From Antitrichia curtipendula (taxonomy: Eukaryota > Streptophyta > Bryopsida > Hypnales > Leucodontaceae): a stretch of DNA of 64,000 nt. The stretch is from assembly GCA_951230915.1 (NCBI GenBank), contig OX579634.1:46637570-46701569 (forward strand), in the 5' to 3' direction. Shown here piece by piece: positions 34,201-45,509 of this stretch. A program made the translations under genes and the position numbers. Position 1 is the stretch's first letter. Each line of letters begins with the position of its first letter. Under the pieces are notes generated by a model. It ran no database searches, was not told the origin of the DNA, and saw only the letters and a program-made list of their open reading frames with translations.

Positions 34201-37200
34201 ATGAACGATCCTGGAGGGTCTGAGCCCATGCCCAGGTAGGTGATCGACTTGTCCTCGCATGGTTCAAATTGTTGTCTACAGCTTTATTGAATACATCCTA
34301 CAATTTGCTAGCAATAGATGATGATGAGAAGTAGTCATTGTTTGAGAAGCTTGTGATACTGAGAGAGATTTGTTGGTGTAATGTAAATATATGGAGGTAC
34401 GAAATTGAGGCACCAGAGTGGAAGAAGTATAATTTGAAGAATATTCTTTGTTATTTATCTATGAAGCTGAATTTTTTGACAAGCATGTGATGATGAGTGG
34501 GGTTGTAAGTGTGCAATGAAGCAAAACGTGGTGACTGTACTGAGAAGTTGGTTAGGGGTGATTGCAAGAAACACTTGTCCTATTTCTTGTCCCCTTGCTC
34601 TTGAACAAGTGGATTTTGGCTGTAACTTTTGCATCGTATGTCCGTTTTCTGTGAAATTTGAAGTGAAGGTACACATAAAAGTTTTAGAAGTTCAGTATTT
34701 TTTTTCCAATTTTTCAAAATTTATTTACTATTTTTAAACTACCCCCGATTGGATGTCTACCTTGGCAATTTTAGGGGTTTTGAGTCCTATTTCCCATCCA
34801 AAAAGACGAATTTGAAAGTGAAAATTGGGAGACAAGGAGTTATGCTAAAGTTACACAAGACTATGAAGAGATTTTCTAAAAATATTAAAGTATACACCTT
34901 CCACATGTGCTCAAAGTACACTACCTATGTACACGTGCAAAGAACATAATTTTTATTTTCCAAAAATAAAAAATAGTGAGAAAGGAGAACCTACAAGTAA
35001 GGAAAAATGGCTTTTTTTTTTAATTATTTGAATTATTTTACTATTTTCTAAAAATAAACTCAAATGTATCTATTTCCTTCTATTTTCCTAGGCTTCTTTT
35101 TTTGTGCATAACTTTTAGAGATAATTTTTTATAGACTTCAATTTTCACATGTAGACTTCTTTGAATGCTTTACAAATTATCCATATTTTATTTTATTTTT
35201 GAAAAATTTATTGCAGAAGGTCATAGTACTACAGTACTACAGCCATTTTGGCCAGAAAACGGCAGGTGTTTCTTGCAACTACCCTTAGGTGCTTTTTTGT
35301 TTTATAAGTATTCTTTTAATTCAGATGTAATAGATTTATTAACATGAACTAATTTGGTACTGAGAAATCTTATGATGGCCCAGGTCAAGTGAAGAAGGCA
35401 TGAAGAAGGATCCTATCTTGGAATCCAAGCACAAGATTTTCTTGAGCCACAATGGAGCGCAGAAGGAGTTCATGGAACACTTGTGTAAAGCCTTGGAGGA
35501 TCGGAATCACTACCCTTTCTTTGATAGACGCCCAGAGAGCTTACCCAAGGGTGAACAATTTCCGGAATTGATTGTTCAAGCTGTTCAACAATGTGAATTG
35601 TTGATTGTGGTTGTGTCAGATGAGTATTTCATGTCCAAGTGGCCCATGATTGAATTGAATGCCTTTGTTAAAGCTCATGAGTCACACCATGAGTCAAAGA
35701 GTTCCACCAATGAACCAAGGATATTACCCCTATTTTATGGACTATCAGTGGATGATTTGGAGGATGCAACAATGCAAAAGAAATGGTTTAAGGAGTGGGA
35801 GGCTTTGGCAAAGACTGATTTGAAGAGTCGAATTATCGTGGAAGATTGGAAGCATGCATTGGAGGTCTTGAAGTCTTTCAATGGCATCCCATATGATAGG
35901 GATTTGAAGGAGATTCTGGCTTATGAAGATAAGATTGTTTCACATGTTTGCGAGTCAATTGCTCCAGAAACAAGGTGGGATAATTCCCATGTGCAAGGAA
36001 AATCCAAGATTTTGAAGGTAATGAATTTTTTAGGATTGTTTTTTCTTACTTTAATTTAGCTTGACTTTATTTTATGAGATTGTGTCTTTATAGAGTGCAA
36101 AATGCAAAGGTACTATTATTGATTAAACAATTATTTGGATGGATTGAATAGGTCATTGGTGAAAAGATGAAAGGAACTGGGATTTCAAGACAATACCAAG
36201 TCAAAGTGGTTGGTATATATGGAGTTAGTGGTAATGGCAAAACCACGACTTGCAAGACCTTGTGCAATGAACTTTTGAATGAGTATGAAGGGAGGGTTTG
36301 CCATATTGAATTTCCAATTGTTCCTTTGAGTAATTCAAAAGAATTTTTTCAAAAGGTTTTGGGGGACTTGACAAAGAAAAGAAAGGATTTCATTCAACAA
36401 TTCAATGAAGAAGAGGTTAGTCTCTTGGTTTCAATCTTAATGTTTGTATGTAAGTAATTGAAGTTAGTTATGGAAGCTAGTGAAGTAGGAGAGCAAGATT
36501 TCTAGACTTGATCAAGTGTAATTCCTTAGCACCATTGGTAGCCATATGTTAGTATATGTAATAGTTGTTTCTTCTTGATGAAGTTTTGAATGTTTGTCAT
36601 ACATTATTGAACGTAATATTTCATGCCCAATTGTTGGGAGAATGTAAAGATCCATATTTTACTTTCTAACCAAGAATTCATGCCATTGAAATCATTGGGG
36701 ATTTCATTTTTGAGTGTCATAGATTATGTGTTGAATGTATTTACAGTGCAAGGAAAATTTGCGTACTAGTCTTTCCAAGCAAAGAACCTTTCTAGCAATC
36801 GATAATATTTCGGACAACGACGAATCGATGAAATTAGCAAAGACATTCTTGAAACTTCCTCATCATCCTGATAGTTTGGTGGTTGTGACGGCTCTCTCTC
36901 AAAGTATTCTTGAACATTTGGGTCTAGATGGAGATGCGTATCTTGAGATGCCGGATCTTGAAGAGGCGGATGCTGTGAAGTTGTTTTTGCACCATGCAGC
37001 TAGTGGCCAACAATTTTCTGAATCAAAAGAAAAGGATGATATAATGACTTGTGTTAGGAGGTGTTATATCTCCAAGGGTGATGGACAAGGCCATCACTAT
37101 CATCCTTTGGCCTTGCAAACTTTGGGATTGCAATTGGCTGATCGTGAAGAGAATCCTTGTAATTGGGTGAAGAATGTGCCTCCAGTGAGGACTTCCAATT

Positions 37201-37897
37201 ATCTTACCGGGGAAATTCTTGTGCTTGATATTCTAAAGAGTAGGTTTGACTTGCTTCCACGGAAGGAGCAAACCTTGTTTTTAGAAGTTGGATGCTTTTT
37301 ATACCTCAATGAGCATTCTTCGGATTTTGTTATTGAGTGTTTGTGCAATAAACACAAGCAAGATAAAGAAGAAATATTGCGACAGGTACAGATATTGCAT
37401 TTGTATTTTGCAAGTTTCAAATGTGAAGTTTTTGAATTTTATGAGCAATTTTTTTACATGTTTTCACGAGGTTGTAGTTGTACTAGGATTATTTGAGAGT
37501 ATCTATTTTTGTTGAGTGTTTTTTTTCCTTTTGATTTAGGTTAGTTTCCATGCCAAATTACTTTCATTCAAAATAGTGGGTTAGATGTACATGTGTAAAG
37601 TGACTAAGAAGTTGCAGTGTAGACTAAATGCATCATGTTTTTTAAATTTGTTTTGTGGTGGTGGATTGGCAGTTGAAGAGCTTGAAGCGAAAAGGCTTGT
37701 TGGTGGAAGTGGATTCAAAAGCCAAAAGAATTAGCATGCATGATTTGTACTGCAAGTTTGCTCACATACAAGCAGAAGGTAGATCTTTCAATGAGTCCCT
37801 AGAGATGGTGGAGAGGGAGTGCTCGGATGCGGACAATGGTGGCCTCACTGAATTTGAAAGTTCGATCGAAAGAGTTGGTGGTGAATGTTTTTTCTGA
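34201..37897 (+). CDS. TIR-NB-ARC immune receptor without LRR, copy A
   Basis: Five coding exons join in frame: 34201-34235, 35384-36017, 36152-36415, 36747-37385 and 37673-37897, giving 598 residues. A short N-terminus precedes a TIR domain (about residues 28-185): KIFLSHNGA, a BB-loop-like DRRPESLPKGE, and SKWPMIEL whose Glu102 corresponds to the NAD-cleaving glutamate of plant TIRs. The NB-ARC follows: P-loop GVSGNGKTT (Lys253), kinase-2 FLAIDNI (Asp330), GLPL-like HPLALQTLG (430-438) and MHD at 546-548. Such receptors sense pathogen effectors and signal through TIR NADase activity in the cytosol or nucleus. The frame stops 50 residues after MHD, so no leucine-rich repeats are encoded. A +1 frame stays open to about 38003 (LNLKVRSKELVVNVFSEVG), so a lost frame or extra exon is possible. 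Intron 1 holds a 729-bp transposon. Confidence 0.85.
34556..35284. mobile_element. TIR element with 4-bp target duplication, member 2
   Basis: GGGTGATTGCAAGAAACACT at 34556 is inverted with few mismatches as GGTGTTTCTTGCAACTACCC ending 35284. TTAG stands on both sides (34552-34555, 35285-35288). Copy B of the duplication has the uninterrupted GGTTAGGTGC with one TTAG at the same place. It sits in intron 1 of receptor copy A and so inserted after the duplication, or was lost cleanly from B. There is no transposase ORF in its 729 bp. Confidence 0.85.
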
Positions 37898-38463
37898 AGT
37901 TGGAGTTGGTTTGAATGACAAGTATGTTGAAAATTGTTGGATCACCGAGGTGGAGTTCAATTGTCTTGGTGATACGTCACAATCAAGCACCAAGTTTCAA
38001 TGAATCTCTACCACCTTTGATCAAGTGCTAATTCATGACTTTACAACTGAGATTGTGTATAGTGGACACCAAATTTTGGGTGTAGCAATAGAGAAGAATT
38101 TAGAGAAGAATTTACTTTTGGCTTGAAAATTAATTGTTTGGTATATAGAAAAGGGGTAATTTCATTTATATGGTCACTGTCACACATTTCCATGAAATTG
38201 TCTTGTAGATTAGATTAGGTGTACATGATTTTTTGGGAAGCTAACCAATTGGCAATTGGTAATTCTCGAGGTTGAACAGGATAGACCGTAAGTTAATGAC
38301 CGTGTTATAATTCATTGTCACGTCTTGTGGTTGGTTTCTGTTGCTATCATTGTTTAGTATTAATTACAGATGTTTGATTTCGACGTCTACTGGGCTTGTT
38401 ATGGTCATTTTGTACAGGGCTGTTGGGCTCAGCAGAGATTACAAACTTGTATGAGCTTAAAAA
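37898..38463 (+). other. 3' region of receptor copy A
   Basis: Conserved with copy B up to TGAGCTTAA at about 38455-38463, where copy B has a TTAA element inserted. It probably contains the 3' UTR. A +1 frame remains open to about 38003 in both copies, which could be a former or alternative C-terminus. Confidence 0.4.
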
Positions 38464-38716
38464 CACATACTGAATTACAATATTGTACTTTTACAAAATG
38501 ACTCTGGTTATGAATGTCAGTTACTGTATGTACACTTGGACCCAAGTTGAATTTTCTGTATGGATTTGCTGGCCATGTCGACTTGTATCCAATACAGTTT
38601 CATTGCACTGAATTTTTGGGGAGAGAGGTGCAACATTCAGATTTTGGTGTCACCTGTGGCAATGTTGATTCTGAATGCAGTTTCTGTCCTTCAGTTGTAG
38701 TTTTCACATGTAAGGT

Positions 38717-39031
38717 AAGGTAGGAGGTCCTAAAATGGAGCGGGTTCTAAAACCAATCAAGCTCTAGAGGTACGTTTTGCACTTTCCGATGTACAAGCGG
38801 TGTGCATTTGAGGAGGTGGTCGGTTTTAGAGCCTTCAAAAATGCACTTTTATGCAACTTCAAAAATTCATAATTAATTCCACAAAGCTTCAAAAAATATG
38901 AAACAACTTGGGTAAGATGCCAATTTCTCTTGCCTTTCAAGGAAAATTTACTGAAAAATATTTTAAGAAGTTCTACCTCCCCAAAAGTCAGCTTCAGCTC
39001 TTAGATGAACGGTTTATGGACCTCCTACCTT
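38717..39031. repeat. MITE with AAGGTAGGAGGTCC termini
   Basis: A perfect 14-bp inverted repeat, AAGGTAGGAGGTCC at 38717-38730 and GGACCTCCTACCTT at 39018-39031, bounds 315 bp. The interior matches the element at 1458-1768 in reverse. It is non-coding. Target duplication is unclear because the left flank itself repeats AAGGT. Confidence 0.7.
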
Positions 39032-39398
39032 AGAAGGCTCAAAAAGTGCTCATCGAAGGGGAAAAAAGACCCGTGTACAAAAATGGGTAGACTCAAAGTT
39101 TTTTTACATTTTTGTGGAAGAAAGAGAAATGAGGAATACAACACTGAAAATTTTAAGTTTAATTTTCTGACTTGAAATGAATAAGATATGATTTTTCAAA
39201 ATTAGAGGTGCATAGGTCCCTATTAATGCTTAGAGGTGCAACTGTAATCAATCAAAATGTGCCATTGAATGGAGCCAGTGAGTTCAAGAATGATCCCAAT
39301 CATGCCTTTAAATGGAAACAATGATTCTAAAAATGATCCACTGTACGTTTCCATTCAATTCACTCCCAATTGTAAATCAAAATTTATTGCAACCGCTA

Positions 39399-39921
39399 AG
39401 GTAAACCAGCCTATGACAGGCCAAGTGCCTAATACAGACATCTATAAGATGACCCATTACAGTTTTCCATCAATCTGTGCCAGGTTTTTTCCAATTAATG
39501 TAAGCAAAACTTTATTAGGTAGGTTGATGGCTGAAATCAATGTTTTGTATGATGGTGATGGAGATGTTAGAGACTGTTTTAGGAACTAGTCCCTTTCTAG
39601 TGTAATTCATTACATGAACTAACTTTTTTCATTCCTTTATGTCATGTCCATGTTAGGAAATATTGTAACTGCATTGGGTGGTTTGATGACCACCATGGGT
39701 ATAGTTTTTGATGGTTGTGGGATAGTCTACAGACTGTTTTGAGCCATCTGGCCAATTCACTTCAAAAATCTGTAACAAATTCATACTTTGTCAAAAAAAT
39801 AAAATTTCAATTGTTCTACCAATTTTTCATGTTTGCCTTTATATGAAAAAAAAATTTCAAAATTTCAAATATGTCAACAAGGCAAACCAGGCAATCTGCC
39901 TGTCATAGGCTGGTTTACCTT
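39399..39921. repeat. MITE with a perfect 25-bp terminal inverted repeat
   Basis: TAAGGTAAACCAGCCTATGA at 39399 (the repeat continues to 39423) is exactly inverted at 39897-39921. The element is 523 bp. The undamaged ends suggest recent activity or recent arrival. Its family partner at 2331-2815 is much more diverged. The flanks could represent a TAA/TTA target, but the duplication cannot be fixed. Confidence 0.75.
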
Positions 39922-40706
39922 AAACACCCCAGGATTTCTTCACATAGTTTCAAATCCAATTTAGGGTGCAGTAACTTTTGCATATGATGTCCAAATTCAA
40001 TAAAATTTATTGGAAAATTTGTGTTCTCTCTTCTAGTTTGTGTGATAAAATTTTCAAATCAATACAAGATGTACTGATTTTTTGGAAGCCAATCAAAGCT
40101 CACAGGTTCAATTTGAGTCCACAAAATTGCATTTGATGGCTGATACTTTGGGGGCTTGTATCTTCTTCATCCAATGTTACTTTTCAATAAAATTTGTTGG
40201 GTTATATTTCCCTTCAAGTCTAGTTGTTGTAATAAGCTTTTCATGTCAATCCAAAATGTTTTGAATGTCTGGGAGCAATTCGAAGTTTAAAATCCTGACA
40301 TTTTTGGATTCCAATGAACTTTGGCGGCTTGTTTCTTCTTCATACACTGTCCGTTTCTAATTAAAATTTTTAGAAAAATTGTGCATACTAGTCTAGTTTG
40401 CGTGGTTAAGTTTTCACATCAATCCAAGAAGTTATGAATGACTGAGAAGCATTTTAGTAGAAGGAGGTTCAGCCTCATATGTGTTTTTGCAATTTTTCTT
40501 GCTATTTTTTGACATTTCAAAGTCATTATGCAAAACTCACCAAATTTAGGTCTTTATTATGAGTAAAATCACACATGATGATGAACCATGTCACCTATTC
40601 AATAGCCTAAAATCACATACATGGGTTGTCAGTTTCTCACCACATGAAGTCATTTCCATTCTACATCCCATGTGCACTATTTGGGGCACTTTTGTAGGGG
40701 CGGTTC
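39922..40706. other. Degenerate AT-rich repeats, no gene
   Basis: Three similar blocks of about 150 bp around 39960, 40140 and 40310 share AACTT(T)TGC/GGCGGCTTGT, CATC(C/A)A(A/T), AATAAAATTT and GTTTTCA(T/C)ATCAATCCAA. They look like an old tandem array, not coding sequence. Confidence 0.45.
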
Positions 40707-40710
40707 TTAA

Positions 40711-41291
40711 CCCCTAAAGCCCCGCTTGTCCCCACGGAGGACAATTTGGGTCCGGGTAGGTTCCTTTCGTCTCAATTTGAAGTGAATTTTTCTGAGATTT
40801 TTTGAGGTTGTGTAGCTTTGCAAGAGCTTTGTGGATATATAACTTTTGTTTCAATCGGATGCCGGATGAAAAAGTTATGGCACAATGAGCAAGAAATAAA
40901 GATTCTCGGGCAGCCCAAAAAAAATTACAAAAAGTCAAAATAATTTTTTTTGAATTTTTTCCTAAAAGATTATGTTTTTACCTATTCGTGAAGCTTTTGT
41001 TCATTCTATTTGGACTAGGGATGAGAAAGTTATGGACAATCTTAGTTTTTTCGGGCAATTTAAGCATCTTCTTGAAAAAAAACTTTTTGTTCAGCTTTGA
41101 ATGCTAATATCTTCCAATCCGTACGATCAAATTTGATGAAATTTTTACTACATGATCTCAGACAAGTTAAGTACAAGATCCTACGGTTGAATTCCCAAAA
41201 AAACAAAAAAAATTGGTTTCCTGAAGTGAATACAACAGAAGTGGTAGTTTTGAGTGGTTTTTGGCAGAAAACACCCTCAGGGCGGTAGGGG
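40711..41291 (+). mobile_element. TTAA-flanked piggyBac-like MITE, member D
   Basis: Starts CCCCTAAAGC after TTAA (40707-40710) and ends GGTAGGGG before TTAC (41292-41295). The right flank has lost or never had the final A. The interior closely matches member C, and the core AAGATCCTACGGTT is at 41175. It is 581 bp and non-coding. Confidence 0.7.
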
Positions 41292-41295
41292 TTAC

Positions 41296-42640
41296 TGCCT
41301 GAATTATTTTCAAGCCTCATCCTAGAGGACTTTTTAGCTGTGCTTCCTCCTTTTTGTTTAGCTTCCCCAATAAATTCTTGATAGCGTTCATCATCAATCC
41401 ACTACTATAGATGTTGACTCTCTTAGGGCTTACTATTGTGCCCCTTGTGTCGTTGCCACAGTCAGAAGCAAACTAAAATTAATTTTCTTACTCATAAAAA
41501 CTTCGAAATTCAATATCTTTTATGCTATGAGTCCAAAAGTGATGAGACAAATCCCGTGCACCCTTCTTTGCTGAGGGCTTTCCGATGGTACCAAGTATGC
41601 AACCAGGGAGATGCACAGTTTGGGATATCTCACCATATCAAACAAACAAATAAACAAAACAAAGCCAACAACCTATCTTAATGGATGGATTAGTTGGTTA
41701 AATTTCCTTTTAAGTTTCATCTAAAGTTTGCCCTTGAGAAGATACTTTGTAGTGTAAGCAAGTCATCAAAGGTCACTTACACTGACTTGCTAGTGATTGA
41801 CTTCTGAGGAATCATTCTACAACAAGAAATGCAAGAGTTGCTCTAGTTTTTATTTTAACTTTAATTTTAACAAGGACAATTTCCATTGTTAAGGGAAACG
41901 GTACTCTAGTTAGTTTTGAGTGATACATATGAGTTAATAACATTTAGACGTGTCCAAATAAAGGGTTGGAAATGTTTCATGTTATTGAAGCTCAATCCCA
42001 CCTTCATAGAGACTATAAGTGATGCTATTGAGAAGCTACATATCGAGGAGTTAACTTTGAGATTCTCAGAAATCTAACCATGTGCCGTTGAGGAATCAAT
42101 ACATGACAAATTGATGTAGGACGTTAAATCCAGCCTACAAAATAGACTGGATTCACCCCAGGGAGAAACGATGATTTTTTTAATTTTACACACATGATAA
42201 AGATGGAAAATTTTGAATTTATATTTGCAATCAGAGACCCCAAATTATCTAGGAGAGGTCTAGAACATACCCTAGACACAACTCAAAATTGTTTTTGTTT
42301 TTTTTTTAATTTTTATCCCCGAAGAACCCAAAAGTTATCCTGTTGGGCCCACTTTGTGCGCTAGATTTAAAGTCTTGCCTCCTTGATTTTGCCAGCCTTG
42401 TCCTTTGGACCCTTGAGGTATAATTCCGTTCCACATTCAAGTTTTTGTCAGTTACATTTATCTTTCTAGGAACTCATTTGTTCTTGTTAGGTTTTACATA
42501 CTCTTGTTAAGCCTTGTAGGACCAATTATTTATGGTTTACAAATGACTAATTTGACTAACACTATTGTAAAAAATTACAATTGAGACAAAGCCAAACATT
42601 ATATCCCCTCTCGGGTGGGTCACTCTATGTCTTTATGCCA
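41296..42640. other. Intergenic DNA without a supported gene
   Basis: Mixed composition with short open frames only. A poly-T run lies at about 42295-42310. No second copy of this stretch was noticed in the window. Confidence 0.4.
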
Positions 42641-43162
42641 ACCACATGTGGCAAAGATTTTGGACCTCCTATTTAGTTCTTAAAATTTAATTTAAAGAAC
42701 ACAAAAAAAACTGAATAGATTTTTCTATTTTTTTATTTTATGTTTTGAATTATTTTTTATACTTTTGTTTGTTGATAACAGTTAGTTACAAATTTTTGAA
42801 GAAAAAGGCTACAGTGTAGACTTGGAAATAATTTTGGACCCTCTATTTTTTTATTTTTAAATTGTCTAAAAAATGATTTTTTTGTTTTTATTGAATTTTT
42901 CTATTGAAAGTTTATTTTTTATCTTGAATATTGATGCAATGGTCAACCAAATGTATTCTCTATAAATGCTTGAGTTGAAACACGTGCCATTTCAATTCAT
43001 TTTTCAACCTATTCTAGGAGTCATTTCAAATGTTATTTGAGTTTAATTTTTTGGCAATAGAAATCAATAGTCATTATTAATCAAAGTTTAAAATTATAGG
43101 TTGAAATTATAATTTATTAGAAAGTAAATAGGGTGTCAAAAAATCACTTTGCTGCATGTGGT
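42641..43162 (+). repeat. MITE with ACCACATG termini, member 2
   Basis: ACCACATGTG at 42641 and GCATGTGGT ending 43162 bound 522 bp, homologous to the reverse complement of 30066-30561. It is non-coding and AT-rich. Confidence 0.65.
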
Positions 43163-44565
43163 ATACAAAATCCCCATAGAATGACCCACCCGAGTATCCC
43201 CTAGACTATGTAAGAACAGGACACAATTGGTCCAAAATTAATAAAATTGAACAAAACTAGAAGTCCTTCTATCCCCTACTCGAAGCTGCTTACTGGAAAA
43301 CATGAGATCTAGTTTGGGCCTCTTACTCCTTGAAGTTTTATTAAAGTTTATTTGGATTGTCTAGACTGTGATATTGAGCTTCACAATGTTCCTGCCTCGT
43401 CTCTTGAGCCTTGACACAATATTCATTAAAACTGGCATTTTTCCAACTGCCAAAAATGGGATGTACAAGTGGCTATTATTTTTAGTACCCAAACAGTTCT
43501 ACACTAAATAGGGTTTTTAAGGGGACCCATACTAATTAATCGACATTACACACTATAAAAATATCTACTTTTGTTGTACATCAATAGTTACTTAAGTGTA
43601 TTGGGGTTGTACATCAATTGTGCTGGACACTCTTCCCTTCCCTCCAATTGAACCTCCGGCCTCCAATCTGTGCATTCAAGAATTGCAGGCTTTGAGGACC
43701 TAGACCCTCAACCGGAGGCGAGCAAATATAGTTACAAAACAAAAAACTACTACTATGGTTCTTATGCTTTCAACAAGAACGGCTGATTGGTGTTTAAAAA
43801 GGCATAGGGATCATGTAAAAATGCGGTACTCTCATAAAAATCAAGAGAACTTCGCAGATTTTGAGGCATCCTAATCTAGGCTAGATTTTCAGTGGAGACC
43901 GTTGAAGCTCTGCTAGAGCCTCTAGGCCCCCTCCAGGAGCTCAATGGAGACCGACCCTCATTGAGAGCGTAGGCACCTCTTGAAGATAACGACCTAGCCG
44001 TGAACGCCGATTTCTTTGGATTTGGTGATAAACTCACCAATGTGAATTCTACACAGGTCATCAATAACGCTTACCTTGTTGGGAAGCAAGACTCCTGCGT
44101 AGGTTGAATGAGTTCTCTTGAGTTCTCATCCATTTGGGAATCGTTGGTGTCAAAACAATGTAAAGGATATTAAAACTGCTAGAGACCTTATCCTATCTCC
44201 TGCATTAGCGATGTTTATTCATACATGAAGCCACTCGGTTAGCCTTCAATTAGCAAGTGGTGTAGGTGTGCCTTGGGTAAATGCCTATGGCCATTGCTTT
44301 TTGCTTGGAAATACGGTTAACTACTTTCCCATAATTATAGTGGTTTATAGCCGCTGCTGTCCTAGAGGACATGCCGATGCAAGCGCATTCTACTAGGCTC
44401 ACCTTGAGGCTTGCTCCCATGTAGAATGTGCTTGCACTAATGCGTTCTCTTAGGTTAAGAGCCAAGGGAACTTAATAGGAACTTTGAAATCAGTCACCCT
44501 TGCCAATTTGGTGGCAGAATCAATCACACCTCTCATTGCGGCGGATTCTGCTTCGCAATTGTACC
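43163..44565 (-). other. Intergenic DNA with a weak minus-strand coding trace
   Basis: Between about 44250 and 44560 the minus strand reads protein-like with frame changes, for example AMRGVIDSATKLARVTDFKV and LRERISASTFYMGASLK. An old gene or retroelement fragment is possible, but I cannot name it. The stretch 43600-44100 is G+C-richer without recognisable content. Confidence 0.3.
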
Positions 44566-44569
44566 TTAA

Positions 44570-45505
44570 CCCCTAAAGGTTTTTGACTATGTTTTCACAA
44601 AAAACGCTCCCAAACTGCCATTTCTAGTACAAGTACCAAATTTTGGAAAGAAAACATTTTTGGACACATGTAACCGTAGGATCTTGTAGTAAACTAGTTC
44701 GAGAAGATGTGGAAAAAATTTCAGAAATTTCCACCGTGTAGATTGCAAGATATTAGCATTTGAAGTGACAAAACCCCTTTTTTTGTCCCTGCGAAAAACC
44801 GGGCAGCTGCACTTCACATGGTCACATTTGTATGAAAAAATGTCCAAAATGGTGGTAACTCTTTGGATTCATTCTTCAAAGCAAGTTAGCTACATGCTTG
44901 AAAAATTTCAGATCATTTGGAATTGTACAACATATAGGAAAAAAATAGTAAGTAGAAAGAAGTAGAAAATGATTCAAAATACTAAATTGTTAAGGATTTA
45001 ATTATGGAATTGAAAAATGCCAATCCAAACGATTGTAATGTTGTAATAAACAATCTACACTCTGTGTTTATATTTTTTTCCAAAAATATTGAAAATTGAG
45101 TTAAATAAAGGACTTCAAAGTTTATTTTAGAGTAGAGATTCCATAACTACCCGCAAACTACCCACAACTAAAATTCCTCATAACTTTCATCTCATAAATC
45201 AAAGTGGAATGATTCTAAGCTTTCCTTGTGCATATAAGTCTAGAGAACCAATTTCCAATTTTTATTTCTCTAGAAAGTGATTTTTAAAGAAGTTTTTTTT
45301 GCTGCCCGGGCTGCCCGCCGAACAATGAAAACTACATATCATACCATAACTTTTTAACCATGTGGTCAAAAGTTATGAAAATTGTTGGGCCCTAGAGCTA
45401 CTCCTCGGGTGTGAAAATTTCAAAGAAAAAAAATAAAAATTCCATTCGTGGTGAGCTGCCCCAAAACGCTATGTTGTCAAAAAACGGTGTTTGGTCCTTT
45501 AGGGG
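44570..45505 (-). mobile_element. TTAA-flanked piggyBac-like MITE, member E
   Basis: Perfect CCCCTAAAGG / CCTTTAGGGG ends with TTAA on both sides (44566-44569, 45506-45509). It has the same 936-bp length and most of the sequence of member B. The core is reversed at 44671-44685. The open frames inside B and E align but differ by many amino-acid changes, which argues against a functional protein. Confidence 0.85.
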
Positions 45506-45509
45506 TTAA

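Larger units (their letters stand above)
28794..38463 (+). repeat. Segmental duplication, copy A
   Basis: From about 28794 to 38463 the sequence is collinear with 56487-63960, apart from insertions and deletions. The offset settles at exactly 25502 bp through the receptor gene from exon 2 onward. Copy A has about 1.78 kb (about 29112-30895) that copy B lacks, and a 729-bp transposon (34556-35284) in intron 1. Copy B has about 255 bp (about 59885-60140) that A lacks, and a TTAA element at its right edge. Both units carry one TIR-NB-ARC gene. Confidence 0.9.

Noticed and set aside
44587..44847. Conserved open frames (YKILRL motif) shared by the TTAA elements at 16.2, 22.4, 24.5, 41.1 and 44.6 kb as a possible encoded peptide
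   Set aside because: The frames align, but members B and E differ by about twenty amino-acid changes in 86 codons, and some members lack a start. This looks like DNA-level homology without protein constraint.
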